From Rugosibacter sp. (GTDB lineage Bacteria > Pseudomonadota > Gammaproteobacteria > Burkholderiales > Rhodocyclaceae), in contig SCUZ01000083.1 of NCBI GenBank assembly GCA_004322535.1, positions 58,074 to 122,073 of the forward strand: 64,000 bases of DNA, given 5' to 3'. Shown piece by piece: positions 31,381 through 42,628 of the stretch (the first letter of the stretch is position 1; the number at the start of each line of letters is the position of its first letter). A program made the translations under genes and the position numbers. The notes under the pieces were generated by a model. It was given only the letters and a program-made list of their open reading frames with translations, was not told the origin of the DNA and did not search any database.

Positions 31381-32177
31381 ACGAAAAAATAGAGCACGAA
31401 TGCAGCCAGCGGCAAGGTGGACGTCAAGCTGTCGATGCGATCCAATATACCTCCATGGCCAGGCAGCAACCCGCTGCTATCCTTTATCCCCACTTGGCGT
31501 TTTAATAATGACTCGAATAAATCACCCACCACACTTACTGCTGTCAGCAGCAGCAAAATCAACGCCAACTGACCCCAGTGCAAGGTGTTCGTTGCAGGGG
31601 AATAAACCAGCAAACACACACTATAGACTCCTACCCCCAACAGCGCCCCGGCAACGCCTTCCCAGGTTTTACCCGGACTGATGGTGGGAGCCAATTTATG
31701 TCGGCCAAACGCACGGCCTGTGAAATACGCCCCGATATCAGCCACCCAAACAATTGCCATCGTTGCCAGTAACACCCACGGACCGACAGTGTATAAAAAC
31801 ACCATGGCAGCCCATGTGGGCAGAATTACCAGAACACCCATGAGATAGCCCAAAAAGTCATTCCCGCCAAGTGTCCATTTTCGCCATAGCCAAAAGGGCA
31901 CGATCGTTAACCAGAACACCACAGAAATAGTCAACAGAATGGGTGTCAATGTTGCGGAAAAAATGTGCACTTGCCAGCAGAACAGCAATAAAACAAAGGC
32001 ATACATGATGCGCGCCGGTTGATCTTGCCGCATCAAGCCACCCCATTCCCAGGCGGCGCAGGCAGCAATCAGCGCAAAAGCGAACGCGGCTACGCTAGCG
32101 GAAAACGTAAACAGCACTGCACCCAACCCAACTACCAGGCATAGTGCGGTAATTACGCGTTGATTAAGATTGGACAT
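31377..32177 (-). CDS. cdsA: Phosphatidate cytidylyltransferase
   Basis: [36 protein letters not shown]. Confidence 0.95.
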   Translation of the reverse strand: MSNLNQRVITALCLVVGLGAVLFTFSASVAAFAFALIAACAAWEWGGLMRQDQPARIMYAFVLLLFCWQVHIFSATLTPILLTISVVFWLTIVPFWLWRKWTLGGNDFLGYLMGVLVILPTWAAMVFLYTVGPWVLLATMAIVWVADIGAYFTGRAFGRHKLAPTISPGKTWEGVAGALLGVGVYSVCLLVYSPATNTLHWGQLALILLLLTAVSVVGDLFESLLKRQVGIKDSSGLLPGHGGILDRIDSLTSTLPLAAFVLYFFV

Positions 32178-32234
32178 CCTGCCGGCATGCGCCCATCAAT
32201 GACACAGTCATTGCCAATGGCAAACTCATGAGTG

Positions 32235-33035
32235 CTATAAAGTCGGCGCCGATGATACGGCGACCGAGCTTGTCTGATCATTTTTCTGGTCGCTTACCTG
32301 CTCACCAGTTCGCCCAAAACGGCGCTCGCGCTGCTGGTAAGAGTGAATCGCTTCACTTAATGCGGACTCAGTGAAGTCAGGCCACAACGTATCAGTAAAA
32401 TAAAATTCACTATAGGCCAACTGCCACAGCAAAAAATTGCTGATGCGCTGCTCACCCCCCGTGCGAATGAACAAATCGGGCTCGGGCGCATAGGCCATCA
32501 TCAAATGAGGAATCAGATCAGCCTCTGTGTAATGTCCGATTTTTTCTGGATGAGCCAGCGCTAACTGATTGGCCGCCTGCAAGATATCCCAGCGACCACC
32601 ATAGTTAGCAGCAATCGTCAGCGTCAAACGCGTATTGTTGGCAGTAAGTGCCTCACCTTCGTGAATCAATGCTAACAACTGTGGCTCAAAGGCCTGCAAG
32701 TCGCCCACAACATGCAAACAAACACCATTCGCATTTAGTTTACTAATTTCACTCTGTAGTGCAGTGAAAAAAAGATTCATCAAAAACGAAACTTCATCGG
32801 CGGGGCGACGCCAGTTTTCCGAAGAAAAAGCAAACAGGGTAAGGTACTCAATGCCTTGCGAAATGCAAGCCTTTACCATCGAACGAACAGTCTCAACACC
32901 TCGTTTATGGCCAGCCACGCGTGGCAAGAAACGTTTTTTCGCCCAACGCCCATTCCCATCCATGATCATGGCGACATGTCGCGGAATATCACTGACATTC
33001 GGTATCGTCTGGGTTGAACTCGTGAATTTTGCCAT
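32235..33035 (-). CDS. uppS: Undecaprenyl diphosphate synthase
   Basis: [50 protein letters not shown]. Confidence 0.96.
   Translation of the reverse strand: MAKFTSSTQTIPNVSDIPRHVAMIMDGNGRWAKKRFLPRVAGHKRGVETVRSMVKACISQGIEYLTLFAFSSENWRRPADEVSFLMNLFFTALQSEISKLNANGVCLHVVGDLQAFEPQLLALIHEGEALTANNTRLTLTIAANYGGRWDILQAANQLALAHPEKIGHYTEADLIPHLMMAYAPEPDLFIRTGGEQRISNFLLWQLAYSEFYFTDTLWPDFTESALSEAIHSYQQRERRFGRTGEQVSDQKNDQTSSVAVSSAPTL
32237..32262 (+). repeat. 26-bp interspersed element overlapping uppS 3' end
   Basis: ataaagtcggcgccgatgatacggcg. Confidence 0.88.
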
Positions 33036-33081
33036 TAGAATTTCTTCGCAGTTCGGTGCAAGACAATCGCGGTGATGTGGG

Positions 33082-33642
33082 TCAAACCGCCATCAAATCT
33101 TTTTCTTTATCGGCTAGCAGCTTGTCCACCTCAAGCACATAACGATCAGTCAGCTTCTGGATGTCGTCTTGTACGCGGCGCTCCTCATCTTCGGAAATCT
33201 CTTTATTTTTCAGCGCCTCCTTGAGGTGTGTATTGCCATCGCGACGCAGATTACGTATCGCGATCTTGGCATTTTCACCTTCATGCTTCACGACTTTGAT
33301 CAAGTCACGGCGACGCTCTTCGGTCAAAGCCGGCATCGGCACACGAATCACATCACCTTGCGTGGCAGGGTTTAACCCTAGATCAGCATCACGAATGGCC
33401 TTTTCAACTTTGGACACCATGGGTTTTTCCCATGGCTGTACACCAATCGTTCGCGCATCAAGCAGAGTGATATTCGCTACTTGGTTGATCGGCATTGGCG
33501 AACCATAATAATCAACTTGAACATGATCCAGTATGCCCGTATGCGCTCGGCCGGTGCGCACTTTCGCCAGATCGGCTTGCAGCGACTCCAAACTCTTTTG
33601 CATCTTTTGTTCGGTGATTTTTTTCAGCTCGGGGATCATCAA
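33082..33642 (-). CDS. frr: Ribosome recycling factor
   Basis: [32 protein letters not shown]. Confidence 0.97.
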   Translation of the reverse strand: MMIPELKKITEQKMQKSLESLQADLAKVRTGRAHTGILDHVQVDYYGSPMPINQVANITLLDARTIGVQPWEKPMVSKVEKAIRDADLGLNPATQGDVIRVPMPALTEERRRDLIKVVKHEGENAKIAIRNLRRDGNTHLKEALKNKEISEDEERRVQDDIQKLTDRYVLEVDKLLADKEKDLMAV

Positions 33643-33694
33643 AAGACTCCTGAATTAAACGCCTGCATGCGCGCCTGCACATGGCCTAACAAGT

Positions 33695-34411
33695 TTAAAC
33701 GTGAACCAGTGTTCCTTCGTCTTCGCCCATCACCACACGCAAGAGCGCGCCTGATTTAAAAATTGAAAACACATTGATCGGTAGTTTTTGGTCTCGACAC
33801 AAGGCAAACGCGGTGGCATCCATAACGGCGAGATTGCGTTGAATCACCTCATCAAAACTGATGCGCGCAAAACGCGTTGCCGCAGCGTCTTTTTTAGGAT
33901 CAGCGGTATAGATGCCATCAACCTTTGTCGCCTTCAATACGATTTCAGCGCCTATTTCCGCACCTCGCAAGGCTGCCGCAGTATCTGTTGTGAAGAAGGG
34001 GTTCCCCGTACCTGCCGCAAAAATAACCACCTTGCCTTCTTCAAGGTACCGAATGGCCTTGCCGCGAATATAGGGCTCAACAACCTGCTCCACATTGAGT
34101 GCAGACTGCACCCGGGCGCCAAGTCCTGCCTGACGCATGGCATCTGACAAAGCCATCCCGTTCATCACTGTCGCCAGCATACCCATGTAATCAGCTGTGG
34201 CTCGATCCATGCCGGTAGCCACACCCGACATGCCACGGAAAATGTTTCCACCGCCAATGACCACACCGACTTCAACGCCCAGATCAACCACGCCTTTAAT
34301 TTCAGCCACAATACTATTGAGCATCGGGGTATTAATGCCATAAGCATCATCTCCCATCAGTGCCTCGCCAGAGAGCTTGAGCAAAATACGGCGAAATTTT
34401 GGCGCGGCCAT
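33695..34411 (-). CDS. pyrH: UMP kinase
   Basis: [47 protein letters not shown]. Confidence 0.97.
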   Translation of the reverse strand: MAAPKFRRILLKLSGEALMGDDAYGINTPMLNSIVAEIKGVVDLGVEVGVVIGGGNIFRGMSGVATGMDRATADYMGMLATVMNGMALSDAMRQAGLGARVQSALNVEQVVEPYIRGKAIRYLEEGKVVIFAAGTGNPFFTTDTAAALRGAEIGAEIVLKATKVDGIYTADPKKDAAATRFARISFDEVIQRNLAVMDATAFALCRDQKLPINVFSIFKSGALLRVVMGEDEGTLVHV

Positions 34412-34414
34412 GTA

Positions 34415-35314
34415 TTATTTGTTTTCTGCAGCAGCAGCGGCTTGAGCAGCGACTTCGGCAGCAAAGTCCGTCACTTTTTTCTCGATGCCTTCACCCACCA
34501 CGTACAGGGTAAAGCTGGCAACTGAAGCGGCCTTGGAATTCAAAAGCTGCTCAATGGTTTGTTTACCATCTGCGGCTTTGACGAACACCTGGCCTAACAA
34601 AGTGACATCGCGCAGATATTTTTGCACGGTTCCTTCAGCAATTTTTTCCAGCATGGCCTCAGGCTTGCCTGATTCGCGCGCTTTTTCTATGGCAATACGA
34701 CGCTCTGTTTCCAGCAATTCAGGAGAAACTCCGGAGGCATCCAGTGACTTCGGTTTAGAGGCTGCAATATGCATCGCAATATCTTTAGCCAAGGACTCAT
34801 CGCCACCCACCACATCCACCATGACACCAATTTTCGAGCCGCCGTGAATATACGAAGCCAGCCGCCCTTTTGCTTCAAAGCGCACAAAACGGCGCAAGCT
34901 CATGTTTTCGCCAATCTTGCCGATCAACCCCGTGCGCAAGGATTCAACAGTGCCACCGCCTAACTCTAACGCAGATAATGCAGCAATATCAGCCGGATTT
35001 TTTGTGGCTACCAAAGCGGCGCAATCGGCAGCCAGCTTGAGAAAATCATCGTTCTTGGCAACAAAATCAGTTTCCGAATTAATTTCCAGAATGCTGCCCA
35101 ATTTGCCATCAGCGCTGATATGCATGGCAACCACACCTTCGGCGGCGACACGACTTGCAGCCTTGGATGCCTTGCTACCGAGCTTAACGCGCAGAATTTC
35201 TTCAGCTTTATCCATTTCGCCAGCAGCTTCTGTTAGCGCTTTTTTGCACTCCATCATGGGCGCATCGGTCTTTTCGCGCAATTCTTTGACCATACTTGCG
35301 GTGATTTCCGCCAT
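34415..35314 (-). CDS. tsf: Elongation factor Ts
   Basis: [34 protein letters not shown]. Confidence 0.97.
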   Translation of the reverse strand: MAEITASMVKELREKTDAPMMECKKALTEAAGEMDKAEEILRVKLGSKASKAASRVAAEGVVAMHISADGKLGSILEINSETDFVAKNDDFLKLAADCAALVATKNPADIAALSALELGGGTVESLRTGLIGKIGENMSLRRFVRFEAKGRLASYIHGGSKIGVMVDVVGGDESLAKDIAMHIAASKPKSLDASGVSPELLETERRIAIEKARESGKPEAMLEKIAEGTVQKYLRDVTLLGQVFVKAADGKQTIEQLLNSKAASVASFTLYVVGEGIEKKVTDFAAEVAAQAAAAAENK

Positions 35315-35358
35315 CGCTTGACTCCAATTTCAGAAACATTACACAAAAAAGCGGCATC

Positions 35359-35397
35359 AAAAAACGGGGAGCGACTAAATTCTAAATGCCCTCCCCG
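35359..35397 (-). terminator. Intrinsic terminator/attenuator-like hairpin between rpsB and tsf
   Basis: Minus-strand cggggag...ctccccg followed by a T-run. Confidence 0.6.
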
Positions 35398-35417
35398 CCA
35401 TTAGCCACGCTTGCAAA

Positions 35418-36176
35418 TCAATCTGCAGACGCACCCTCACCATCAACTTCAATAAACTCTTCGTCACCGGCCAACTCTTGGACGAGATCGCCCATGGCTT
35501 GATTTTGGCCTTCCAGAATAGCGTCAGCAATACCACGCGCATACAAGCGAATAGCGCGTGTAGAGTCGTCATTGCCAGGAATAACGTAAGTCACGCCTTC
35601 AGGCGAGTGATTGGTATCCACCACGCCAATCAACGGAATACCGAGCTTGCCGGCTTCAGTGATGGCAATTTTGTGATAACCCACATCGATGACAAAAATC
35701 GCATCGGGCAAACCGGCCATGTTTTTAATACCGCCGATGGACTTTCTGAGCTTGTCCATCTCCCGTTGCAAAGTGAGGCCTTCTTTTTTAGACAATTTGG
35801 CCAAGCCACCGTCTGTTTCCAGCTGCTCCAACTCATGTAGGCGCTTGACAGACAACTTCAAGGTTTTGAAGTTGGTCATCATGCCGCCGAGCCAGCGGTC
35901 ATCGACGTAAGGCATACCGCAACGCGTAGCCTCTTCAGCGATAATCTCGCGCGCCTGACGTTTGGTACTGACGAAAAGAATCGTGCCTTTTTTAGCGGCC
36001 AGCTTGCGGACGAACGCAATCGCTTCGTTGTATTTAACGAAGGTCTTTTCAAGGTTAACAATATGGATTTTGTTGCGATGGCCGAAGATATAAGGGGCCA
36101 TCTTGGGATTCCAGAAACGTGTTTGGTGGCCGAAGTGAACGCCGGCCTCCAACATTTGGCGCATAGTAGTGCTCAT
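35418..36176 (-). CDS. rpsB: 30S ribosomal protein S2
   Basis: Start at [32 protein letters not shown]. Confidence 0.96.
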   Translation of the reverse strand: MSTTMRQMLEAGVHFGHQTRFWNPKMAPYIFGHRNKIHIVNLEKTFVKYNEAIAFVRKLAAKKGTILFVSTKRQAREIIAEEATRCGMPYVDDRWLGGMMTNFKTLKLSVKRLHELEQLETDGGLAKLSKKEGLTLQREMDKLRKSIGGIKNMAGLPDAIFVIDVGYHKIAITEAGKLGIPLIGVVDTNHSPEGVTYVIPGNDDSTRAIRLYARGIADAILEGQNQAMGDLVQELAGDEEFIEVDGEGASAD

Positions 36177-36382
36177 CGAGTATCTCCGATTGGGTTGAAC
36201 CGCCGCCCGGCCGTGCTGCTCTGCAAGGGTTAAATCTTGCAAACGCCACCCTATCGGTGCCAGACGTGTGGATTTCCGTCCAGGACCATCCCGGACAGAA
36301 TCGCTATTCTAGCCGCCCTACCCCATGGGATGCAAGCGCATCAGCTGGCAATGACTTCATCCCATGCAATGCGCCCACAATC

Positions 36383-36408
36383 GAAAAGTCGGCGCCGGTA
36401 ATACGACG
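36383..36408 (+). repeat. 26-bp interspersed element, rpsB/map intergenic
   Basis: gaaaagtcggcgccggtaatacgacg. Confidence 0.88.
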
Positions 36409-36475
36409 CGTAGCGTGCGAAACCAGGGCGTGAGCGGTTAAAATGATCTGCTTTATCACCTCCTGCTGATTTCTC

Positions 36476-37285
36476 ATGTCCATTTCCATTAAAACCCCTG
36501 ACGACATCGTCCAGATGCGCGAGGTTTGCCGTCTTGCCGCCGAGGTGCTGGATTACATTGAACCCTTCGTTAAACCCGGCGTAACCACAGCCGAGCTGGA
36601 TCGACTGTGCCATGACTACACCGTGAATGTACAAAACTGCATTCCCGCACCACTCAACTACGCCCCGCCAGGGCATACGCCATTCCCCAAATCCATCTGT
36701 GCTTCGATCAATCATCAGGTATGTCATGGTGTGCCGAATGATCGGCCCTTGAAAAACGGGGATATTGTCAACTTGGATATCACAAATATAAAAAATGGTT
36801 GGCACGGAGACACCAGCCGTACGTTTATTGTGGGTGACGCATCGATTCTGGCCAAGCGACTAGTCAAAGTGACTTTTGAATGCATGTGGATCGGAATTGC
36901 ACAAGTTAAACCCGGTGTGCGACTGGGTGCGATTGGTGCGGCTATCCAAAAGTATGCTGAAGCAGCTGGCTTTTCAGTAGTGCGCGAATTTTGCGGCCAT
37001 GGCACAGGGCGTAAATTTCATGAAGAACCCCAGGTGTTGCACTACGGCAGCGCCAACAGCGGACCGATCATGGAGCCAGGCATGGTCTTTACCATCGAGC
37101 CCATGATCAATGCCGGCAAAGCGGCTATTTCAGAGCTGCCCGATGGCTGGTCGATTGTAACCAAAGACCGCAGTCTTTCTGCTCAGTTTGAGCATACCCT
37201 GACAGTCACCGAAACAGGCGTCGAAGTATTAACCCTGTCTGCTGGCACACTACCCTGTCCTGAACACATCAAAATTCTCGCCTGA
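36476..37285 (+). CDS. map: Methionine aminopeptidase, type I
   Basis: GDIVNLDITNIKNGWHGDTSRTF, EFCGHGTGRKFHEEPQVLHYG, FTIEPMI. Confidence 0.96.
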   Translation: MSISIKTPDDIVQMREVCRLAAEVLDYIEPFVKPGVTTAELDRLCHDYTVNVQNCIPAPLNYAPPGHTPFPKSICASINHQVCHGVPNDRPLKNGDIVNLDITNIKNGWHGDTSRTFIVGDASILAKRLVKVTFECMWIGIAQVKPGVRLGAIGAAIQKYAEAAGFSVVREFCGHGTGRKFHEEPQVLHYGSANSGPIMEPGMVFTIEPMINAGKAAISELPDGWSIVTKDRSLSAQFEHTLTVTETGVEVLTLSAGTLPCPEHIKILA

Positions 37286-37286
37286 C

Positions 37287-39899
37287 ATGGAAGACATGCG
37301 CGCACTTGCTGCGGCGACACGGCAGCAACTGGCAGCAGCACAGGCGCAGTTAGCGAGCATCTGGCGCCAAAACCAACATAGCCGCGAATTGCTCGCCAAC
37401 CGTGCAACCTTGGTAGATGACATTCTGCGCGAACTTTGGATAGCGCTTGATCTACCAACAGACATGGCACTGGTCGCTGTCGGTGGTTATGGCCGTGGTG
37501 CACTTTACCCAGCGTCTGACGTGGATTTTCTGATTTTGCAACCTCAACCGACTGGCGATGCCACCTTGGCTACCCCTGTGGGCGAAGCGGCAGCACGCGA
37601 AGAAAAAATAGCTGCCCTGGTCGGCATTCTGTGGGATATCGGGCTCGATATTGGTCACAGCGTGCGCACGGTAAGCGAGTGCCTGACAGAATCGGCGCGC
37701 GACATCACCATACAGACGTCGCTACTTGAGGCACGTTATCTGATTGGTGACTCCAGCCTGTATGAAAACTTTGAGAAAAGTTTCCGCGCTGCACTCAATC
37801 CCGTAGCTTTTCTAAAAGCCAAGCAGTTAGAACAAGCCGAGCGCTACGCGCGTTATAACGACACCCCCTACAGTCTGGAACCCAATTGCAAAGAAAATCC
37901 CGGCGGGTTGCGTGACTTGCAAATCATTCACTGGGTTGCGCGTGCTGCGCAGCTGGGTGATACATGGCAGGCCTTGGCGCAGGCTGGCATCATTACCGCG
38001 ATTGAAGCACGGCTGTTAGCCCGCAGCGAAAGCCGCCTGCGTGAATTACGCATTCACTTGCATTTGCTAACAGGTCGCCGCGAAGATCGTCTGCTGTTTG
38101 ATTACCAGGAAAAGCTCGCGGACACCTTAGGCATGGTGGCGACAGAAGCCAAGCGCGCCTCTGAAGTGCTGATGCAGCACTATTACAAAACAGCCAAACT
38201 GGTCACCCAGCTCAATACTCTCACCATGCAAGCCCTGGCCGATCACCTGCTGCCAACCCAGGCGGGGGCGCCTGTCGTCATCAACGCGCACTTTCAATCG
38301 GTGCGCGAACTGCTCGATGTGCGCGAAGATGACACCTTTGAGCGTTCGCCCCGCGCTCTGCTTGAATGTTTTCTAGTGCAAATGCAGCGTGGTGAAATCA
38401 AGGGCATGACGCCCCGCACCTTGCGCGCCCTGTGGCGGTCGCGTCATCGGATCAATGCCCGGTTTCGCGCTGATCCAGCAAATCGCGCGCTGTTTCTTAG
38501 CCTTTTTCAGCAACCGCATCTTATTCATGCTCTGCGGCGGATGAATCAATACGACATCCTTGGTCGCTACCTGCCAGCCTTTGGCCGCATCGTTGGTCAG
38601 ATGCAACACGATTTGTTTCACGTCTACACTGTCGATCAACATATTTTGCAAGTCATACGCAATCTACGGCGTTTTACGATGCCTGAGTTTGCGCACGAGT
38701 ATCCGTTTTGCTCGCGACTCATGGCCGAGTTTGACCGTCACTGGCTGCTCTATCTTGCCGCCTTGTTCCATGACATCGCCAAAGGACGCGGTGGCGACCA
38801 TTCCACACTCGGTGTCGCTGATGCAACCACGTTTTGTCATGACCATGGCCTTAACCAGGAAGACACTGATTTAGTGGCCTTCCTTGTTGCAGAGCACCTG
38901 ACCATGTCGCAAGTCGCGCAAAAAAAAGACCTTTCAGACCCGCAGGTCATCGCAGCATTTGCCCAGCGCGTGGGCGATGTGCGACGCCTGACCGCGCTAT
39001 ACCTCGTGACCGTGGCGGACGTTCGTGGCACCAGTCCCAAAGTGTGGAATAACTGGAAAGGCAAGCTGCTGGAAGACTTGTATCGCATGACAGCCAAGCT
39101 ACTCGCCGGTGATGCAATACCACAGCTCGCCGGCGTCGCCGAACGCCAAGAAGATGCCCGCCGCATTCTGCGTTATTACGGCTTGCGTCACGGGGTTGAA
39201 CAAACCTTATGGGAACAGCTCGATATCAGTTACTTCATGCGCCAGCATGCCGAAGAAATTGCCTGGCACACACGCAATCTTTATCACTGCGTTGATACGC
39301 AAGAGCCCGTTGTTCGCGCCCATCTCAACCCCAATGGCGAGGGGTTGCAGGTCATGGTGTATTGTCCCGACCAGCCGCAACTGTTTGCCCGTTTGTGTGG
39401 ATTTTTCGCGCGCCTTGGGTACAACATTCTGGATGCTCGCATCCATACCACCCGCAACGGCCACGCCTTGGACAGCTTCATTATTTTCGCCCCAGGTTTT
39501 GGGGTCGCCTATCGCGACATGATCGGCCTGATCGAACATGATCTAATACAGCAACTGATCACCCGGCCACCACTGCCTTCAATACCCGCAGGACGGCTGT
39601 CGCGCCTGGTTCGTCATTTCCCGATCACCCCGGCATGCGAGATTCGCCCGGACGAGCGCGGCGAGCAATATCTGATGAACATCAGCGCAGTAGATCGCCC
39701 CGGGCTACTCTACGCCATCGCTCAAGTACTGGATGAATACCACGTCAGATTACACACAGCAAAAATTGGTACCCTGGGCGAGCGCGTTGAAGATGTATTT
39801 TTAGTCAGCGGACAAGCCTTAACGCAAACTGGCACACTCGTTAAACTAGAACAAGATCTGCTTACCGCATTACAGGTGAACGACAGATCGGCTTCATAA
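37287..39899 (+). CDS. glnD: [Protein-PII] uridylyltransferase
   Basis: VGGYGRGALYPASDVDFLIL nucleotidyltransferase, HD domain LFHDIAKGRGGDHS, C-terminal ACT domains. Confidence 0.96.
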   Translation: MEDMRALAAATRQQLAAAQAQLASIWRQNQHSRELLANRATLVDDILRELWIALDLPTDMALVAVGGYGRGALYPASDVDFLILQPQPTGDATLATPVGEAAAREEKIAALVGILWDIGLDIGHSVRTVSECLTESARDITIQTSLLEARYLIGDSSLYENFEKSFRAALNPVAFLKAKQLEQAERYARYNDTPYSLEPNCKENPGGLRDLQIIHWVARAAQLGDTWQALAQAGIITAIEARLLARSESRLRELRIHLHLLTGRREDRLLFDYQEKLADTLGMVATEAKRASEVLMQHYYKTAKLVTQLNTLTMQALADHLLPTQAGAPVVINAHFQSVRELLDVREDDTFERSPRALLECFLVQMQRGEIKGMTPRTLRALWRSRHRINARFRADPANRALFLSLFQQPHLIHALRRMNQYDILGRYLPAFGRIVGQMQHDLFHVYTVDQHILQVIRNLRRFTMPEFAHEYPFCSRLMAEFDRHWLLYLAALFHDIAKGRGGDHSTLGVADATTFCHDHGLNQEDTDLVAFLVAEHLTMSQVAQKKDLSDPQVIAAFAQRVGDVRRLTALYLVTVADVRGTSPKVWNNWKGKLLEDLYRMTAKLLAGDAIPQLAGVAERQEDARRILRYYGLRHGVEQTLWEQLDISYFMRQHAEEIAWHTRNLYHCVDTQEPVVRAHLNPNGEGLQVMVYCPDQPQLFARLCGFFARLGYNILDARIHTTRNGHALDSFIIFAPGFGVAYRDMIGLIEHDLIQQLITRPPLPSIPAGRLSRLVRHFPITPACEIRPDERGEQYLMNISAVDRPGLLYAIAQVLDEYHVRLHTAKIGTLGERVEDVFLVSGQALTQTGTLVKLEQDLLTALQVNDRSAS

Positions 39900-39924
39900 A
39901 AAAATCGGCGCTGGTGATACGGCG
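39899..39924 (+). repeat. 26-bp interspersed element immediately after glnD
   Basis: aaaaaatcggcgctggtgatacggcg. Confidence 0.88.
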
Positions 39925-39969
39925 AGAACAAAAAACTTAACTCACAAATGGCTTCTGCCATACCAAAAA

Positions 39970-40872
39970 ATGTCCATAAAATATCTATCGTTTCCGCTCA
40001 TCGCCATTCTGATCTGGGCGTTCAATACAATCGTGAGCAAACTTTCCGCCGGCGCCATTGATCCAGGCGTTATTTCGTTTGACCGCTGGTTATTGGCAGG
40101 GCTAGTCATGACGCCCTTCATGGTGCAAAAAGTATGGGCAAACAGGGCGGCTGTGGTCAGCTATCTGCCAAAAATTATCGTATTCTCGTTTTTAGGCATG
40201 GTTCTATTTCAAAGCCTGGCTTACTACGCAGCGGCCAGCACGTCAGCCACCAACATGGGACTGATTGGCTCGTTGATGCCATTAAATACCATGCTGTTCA
40301 GTACGCTGCTTCTCAAAGAACGACCAACACCCTTGCTGGTCGTGGGCGCGGCATTATCCATTTTTGGCATTCTGATTCTCGTGACTAAAGGGCAACCCCT
40401 TAATCTAATGAGCCAAGGCATTGCCATTGGTGACGGGCTGATGCTCATTGGGACAATTGCCTATGGTGCCTATAGCGTCCTGTTGCGCAAATGGGCTGTG
40501 CCATTACCCCCCTGGCAAATGCTTTACATGCAAATCATGGTAGCTGTACTCATGCTGCTACCGGTATATTTGCTCTCACCAGATTCGCCCATCACACAAG
40601 AGAACCTCCCGCTGGTTTTATTCGCGGGTATTTTCTCGTCCATTGCTGCCGGATTTTTCTGGATGCAAGGCGTAGTCCATCTAGGCGCCAATCGGGCGAT
40701 GCTCTTCATGAACCTGTTACCTATTTTTGTGGCACTCATCGCTGTCGCAGCATTGAATGAAAAGTTGCACACGTTCCATGTCGTAGGAGGCTTAGTCACG
40801 CTAGCCGGTGTCTTGCTGGCGGAGCTACCCAAGATGCGACGTACAGTACCGGTATCACCCACCAATAAATAA
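39970..40872 (+). CDS. DMT-superfamily (EamA) permease
   Basis: 10-TM EamA-like pattern, internal duplication. Confidence 0.85.
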   Translation: MSIKYLSFPLIAILIWAFNTIVSKLSAGAIDPGVISFDRWLLAGLVMTPFMVQKVWANRAAVVSYLPKIIVFSFLGMVLFQSLAYYAAASTSATNMGLIGSLMPLNTMLFSTLLLKERPTPLLVVGAALSIFGILILVTKGQPLNLMSQGIAIGDGLMLIGTIAYGAYSVLLRKWAVPLPPWQMLYMQIMVAVLMLLPVYLLSPDSPITQENLPLVLFAGIFSSIAAGFFWMQGVVHLGANRAMLFMNLLPIFVALIAVAALNEKLHTFHVVGGLVTLAGVLLAELPKMRRTVPVSPTNK

Positions 40873-40887
40873 GTAAATAAGCACAAA

Positions 40888-40920
40888 AAAGCCATCACTG
40901 TTTTACGCAGTGATGGCTTT
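40888..40920. terminator. Bidirectional intrinsic terminator between convergent genes
   Basis: aaagccatcactg-ttttacg-cagtgatggcttt, 13-bp stem with A/T flanks. Confidence 0.88.
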
Positions 40921-40944
40921 CACAACCGAACATGAAGCGAGCGT

Positions 40945-42051
40945 TTAACTCGTCTCAGCAAGCCAGTCGGGCCAGCCAGCGCGACGGTTTGCTTCACGTG
41001 CCAAGACCCGTTCTGCCGGGCTGGCAAAGTTTAAATCCCAGTTCTTCAGACGCGGCATGGCAATCAATTTAAACCAAATGGGTGGAATGAACGCACTGAG
41101 CGCGCAGACAAAAATATTGGGCATTTGCGGTGCATCAGCGTGCGGGCGAAGCTCATCAAACCGCATAAAACCGTCGCGGTGATGATCAATGTGATTAGTG
41201 ATTTCATAGCCAACCACACGATCCCACCAGTTCAGATGATTCCATGTATGCTGAACCTCCACCGGCGCACCTGGTATGCGTATCAACCCATAGTGTTGCA
41301 GATAGTTGAGTGCCTCAAGCGCAAATTTGGCGATGATCTGCGCTGTAAAAACCAAGGCAGCGGCCAACCAGCCGCCGAGAAAATAAGCACCCAGAGGAAC
41401 CAGTAAAACGAGCAACACTTCCCAGATAATCATGTTTTTCATCGAGAAAAACGGCGCGCCAAGTGCATGCCTTCTTTTACGCTCGTTAGCCCAAAGCATT
41501 TGATAATTATGTACAGTGCAGCGCCACATGAATGTATAGGCATTTTCTCCACGGTACGCCGTATCGCCATCCGCTGGCGTATCAAAATCCAGATGATGCA
41601 CGGTAAGGTGTGGCACATCGCGGTTGGGGTCGGCAAAGAAAGCGCACATCAGCATCGCAACGCCGCGCGAAAAAGCATCGCGCCTATGCATCAATTCATG
41701 CGCCACAGGCACATTCGGCGCAACCGAAAGCCAAACCAGACTGGCAATCCCGCCAATCACTGCCACCACTGTTGGCCACCCTGAAGGCAGGCCTACCCCG
41801 GCACCCACCCGCCAGGCGAAAGCGCCAAACAGGGCAATCATGAGTACCAGGTGCAGATACAACGGAATATCGGCCAGCATCGGATGCCTGATTTTCCTTA
41901 ACTGATAGTCACGTCCAGAAAAAAGCGCCAGCACGAACAGTACAGGATACGTACCAATCCCTGCCCACATCCAGTATCCGCCCGCAGCAAAACCAGCGAT
42001 ACCGATGATGAGCATCAATGAAACGACATAGTAGCGAAGGTAATCAAACAT
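40945..42051 (-). CDS. XylM/AlkB-type membrane di-iron monooxygenase
   Basis: Histidine boxes HELMHRR, HLTVHHLD, EITNHIDHHRDG; DPNRD...DTPADGDTAYRG and closing APQMPNIFVCAL...IPPIWFKLIA resemble XylM. Confidence 0.87.
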   Translation of the reverse strand: MFDYLRYYVVSLMLIIGIAGFAAGGYWMWAGIGTYPVLFVLALFSGRDYQLRKIRHPMLADIPLYLHLVLMIALFGAFAWRVGAGVGLPSGWPTVVAVIGGIASLVWLSVAPNVPVAHELMHRRDAFSRGVAMLMCAFFADPNRDVPHLTVHHLDFDTPADGDTAYRGENAYTFMWRCTVHNYQMLWANERKRRHALGAPFFSMKNMIIWEVLLVLLVPLGAYFLGGWLAAALVFTAQIIAKFALEALNYLQHYGLIRIPGAPVEVQHTWNHLNWWDRVVGYEITNHIDHHRDGFMRFDELRPHADAPQMPNIFVCALSAFIPPIWFKLIAMPRLKNWDLNFASPAERVLAREANRRAGWPDWLAETS

Positions 42052-42079
42052 AGGAACCTCTTTTCTCCTGCGAACAAGC

Positions 42080-42586
42080 TTACAAATAAACGTTGAGGTT
42101 TTTGCTCAATAAAACGTTCTGCTTGAGAATAATCATACGCTTGGCCAGTTTGTAGCCTTCGGCCGTTTTACGCCAGATATCCTCACGATTGCCAATCAGG
42201 GTGTCCTGATCTTTTTCATTGCGATTGCGATAGGCGAGAAAATTCGAATAGACCAGCATTTCGTCTTCTTTCTCCGTTGGCACCACTTCGATATTGGTAA
42301 TCAAGTGAGTGTAGCGTGTGGCCGGATCCTCCGACCAGGCAGTACCCGTTTCAAGACGCCGCAGCCGTTTTTTAAGGTCTTCCAGATTGTCGTCGTAAAA
42401 CGCCATGCGGGTCATGTCATGCACCTGCTCTGTTTTGTCGCGGCGATAGCGGTTTTCAATACCGGGCATGTGATAGTGAATATCGTCTGTCAGCATGCCA
42501 ACCCATTCTTTATAGCGCTCCTGATCAAGCAGGCGGGCTTCGCGGTACAAGGTCTGTTCGATCGTTTTGAGAATTTCCAGATTCAT
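42080..42586 (-). CDS. Aromatic-ring-hydroxylating dioxygenase beta subunit
   Basis: EARLLDQERYKEWVGMLTDDIHYHMPG; LIGNREDIWRKTAEGYKLAKRMIILKQNVLLSKNLNVYL. Confidence 0.9.
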   Translation of the reverse strand: MNLEILKTIEQTLYREARLLDQERYKEWVGMLTDDIHYHMPGIENRYRRDKTEQVHDMTRMAFYDDNLEDLKKRLRRLETGTAWSEDPATRYTHLITNIEVVPTEKEDEMLVYSNFLAYRNRNEKDQDTLIGNREDIWRKTAEGYKLAKRMIILKQNVLLSKNLNVYL

Positions 42587-42628
42587 TGTGACTCTTTCTT
42601 GGACTAGATAGACATGGAGAAATAAGAC

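Noticed and set aside
41551-41580. cgccgtatcgcc in the XylM-like gene as an element copy
   Set aside because: Only the GGCGATACGGCG end matches; it encodes the family motif GDTAYRG
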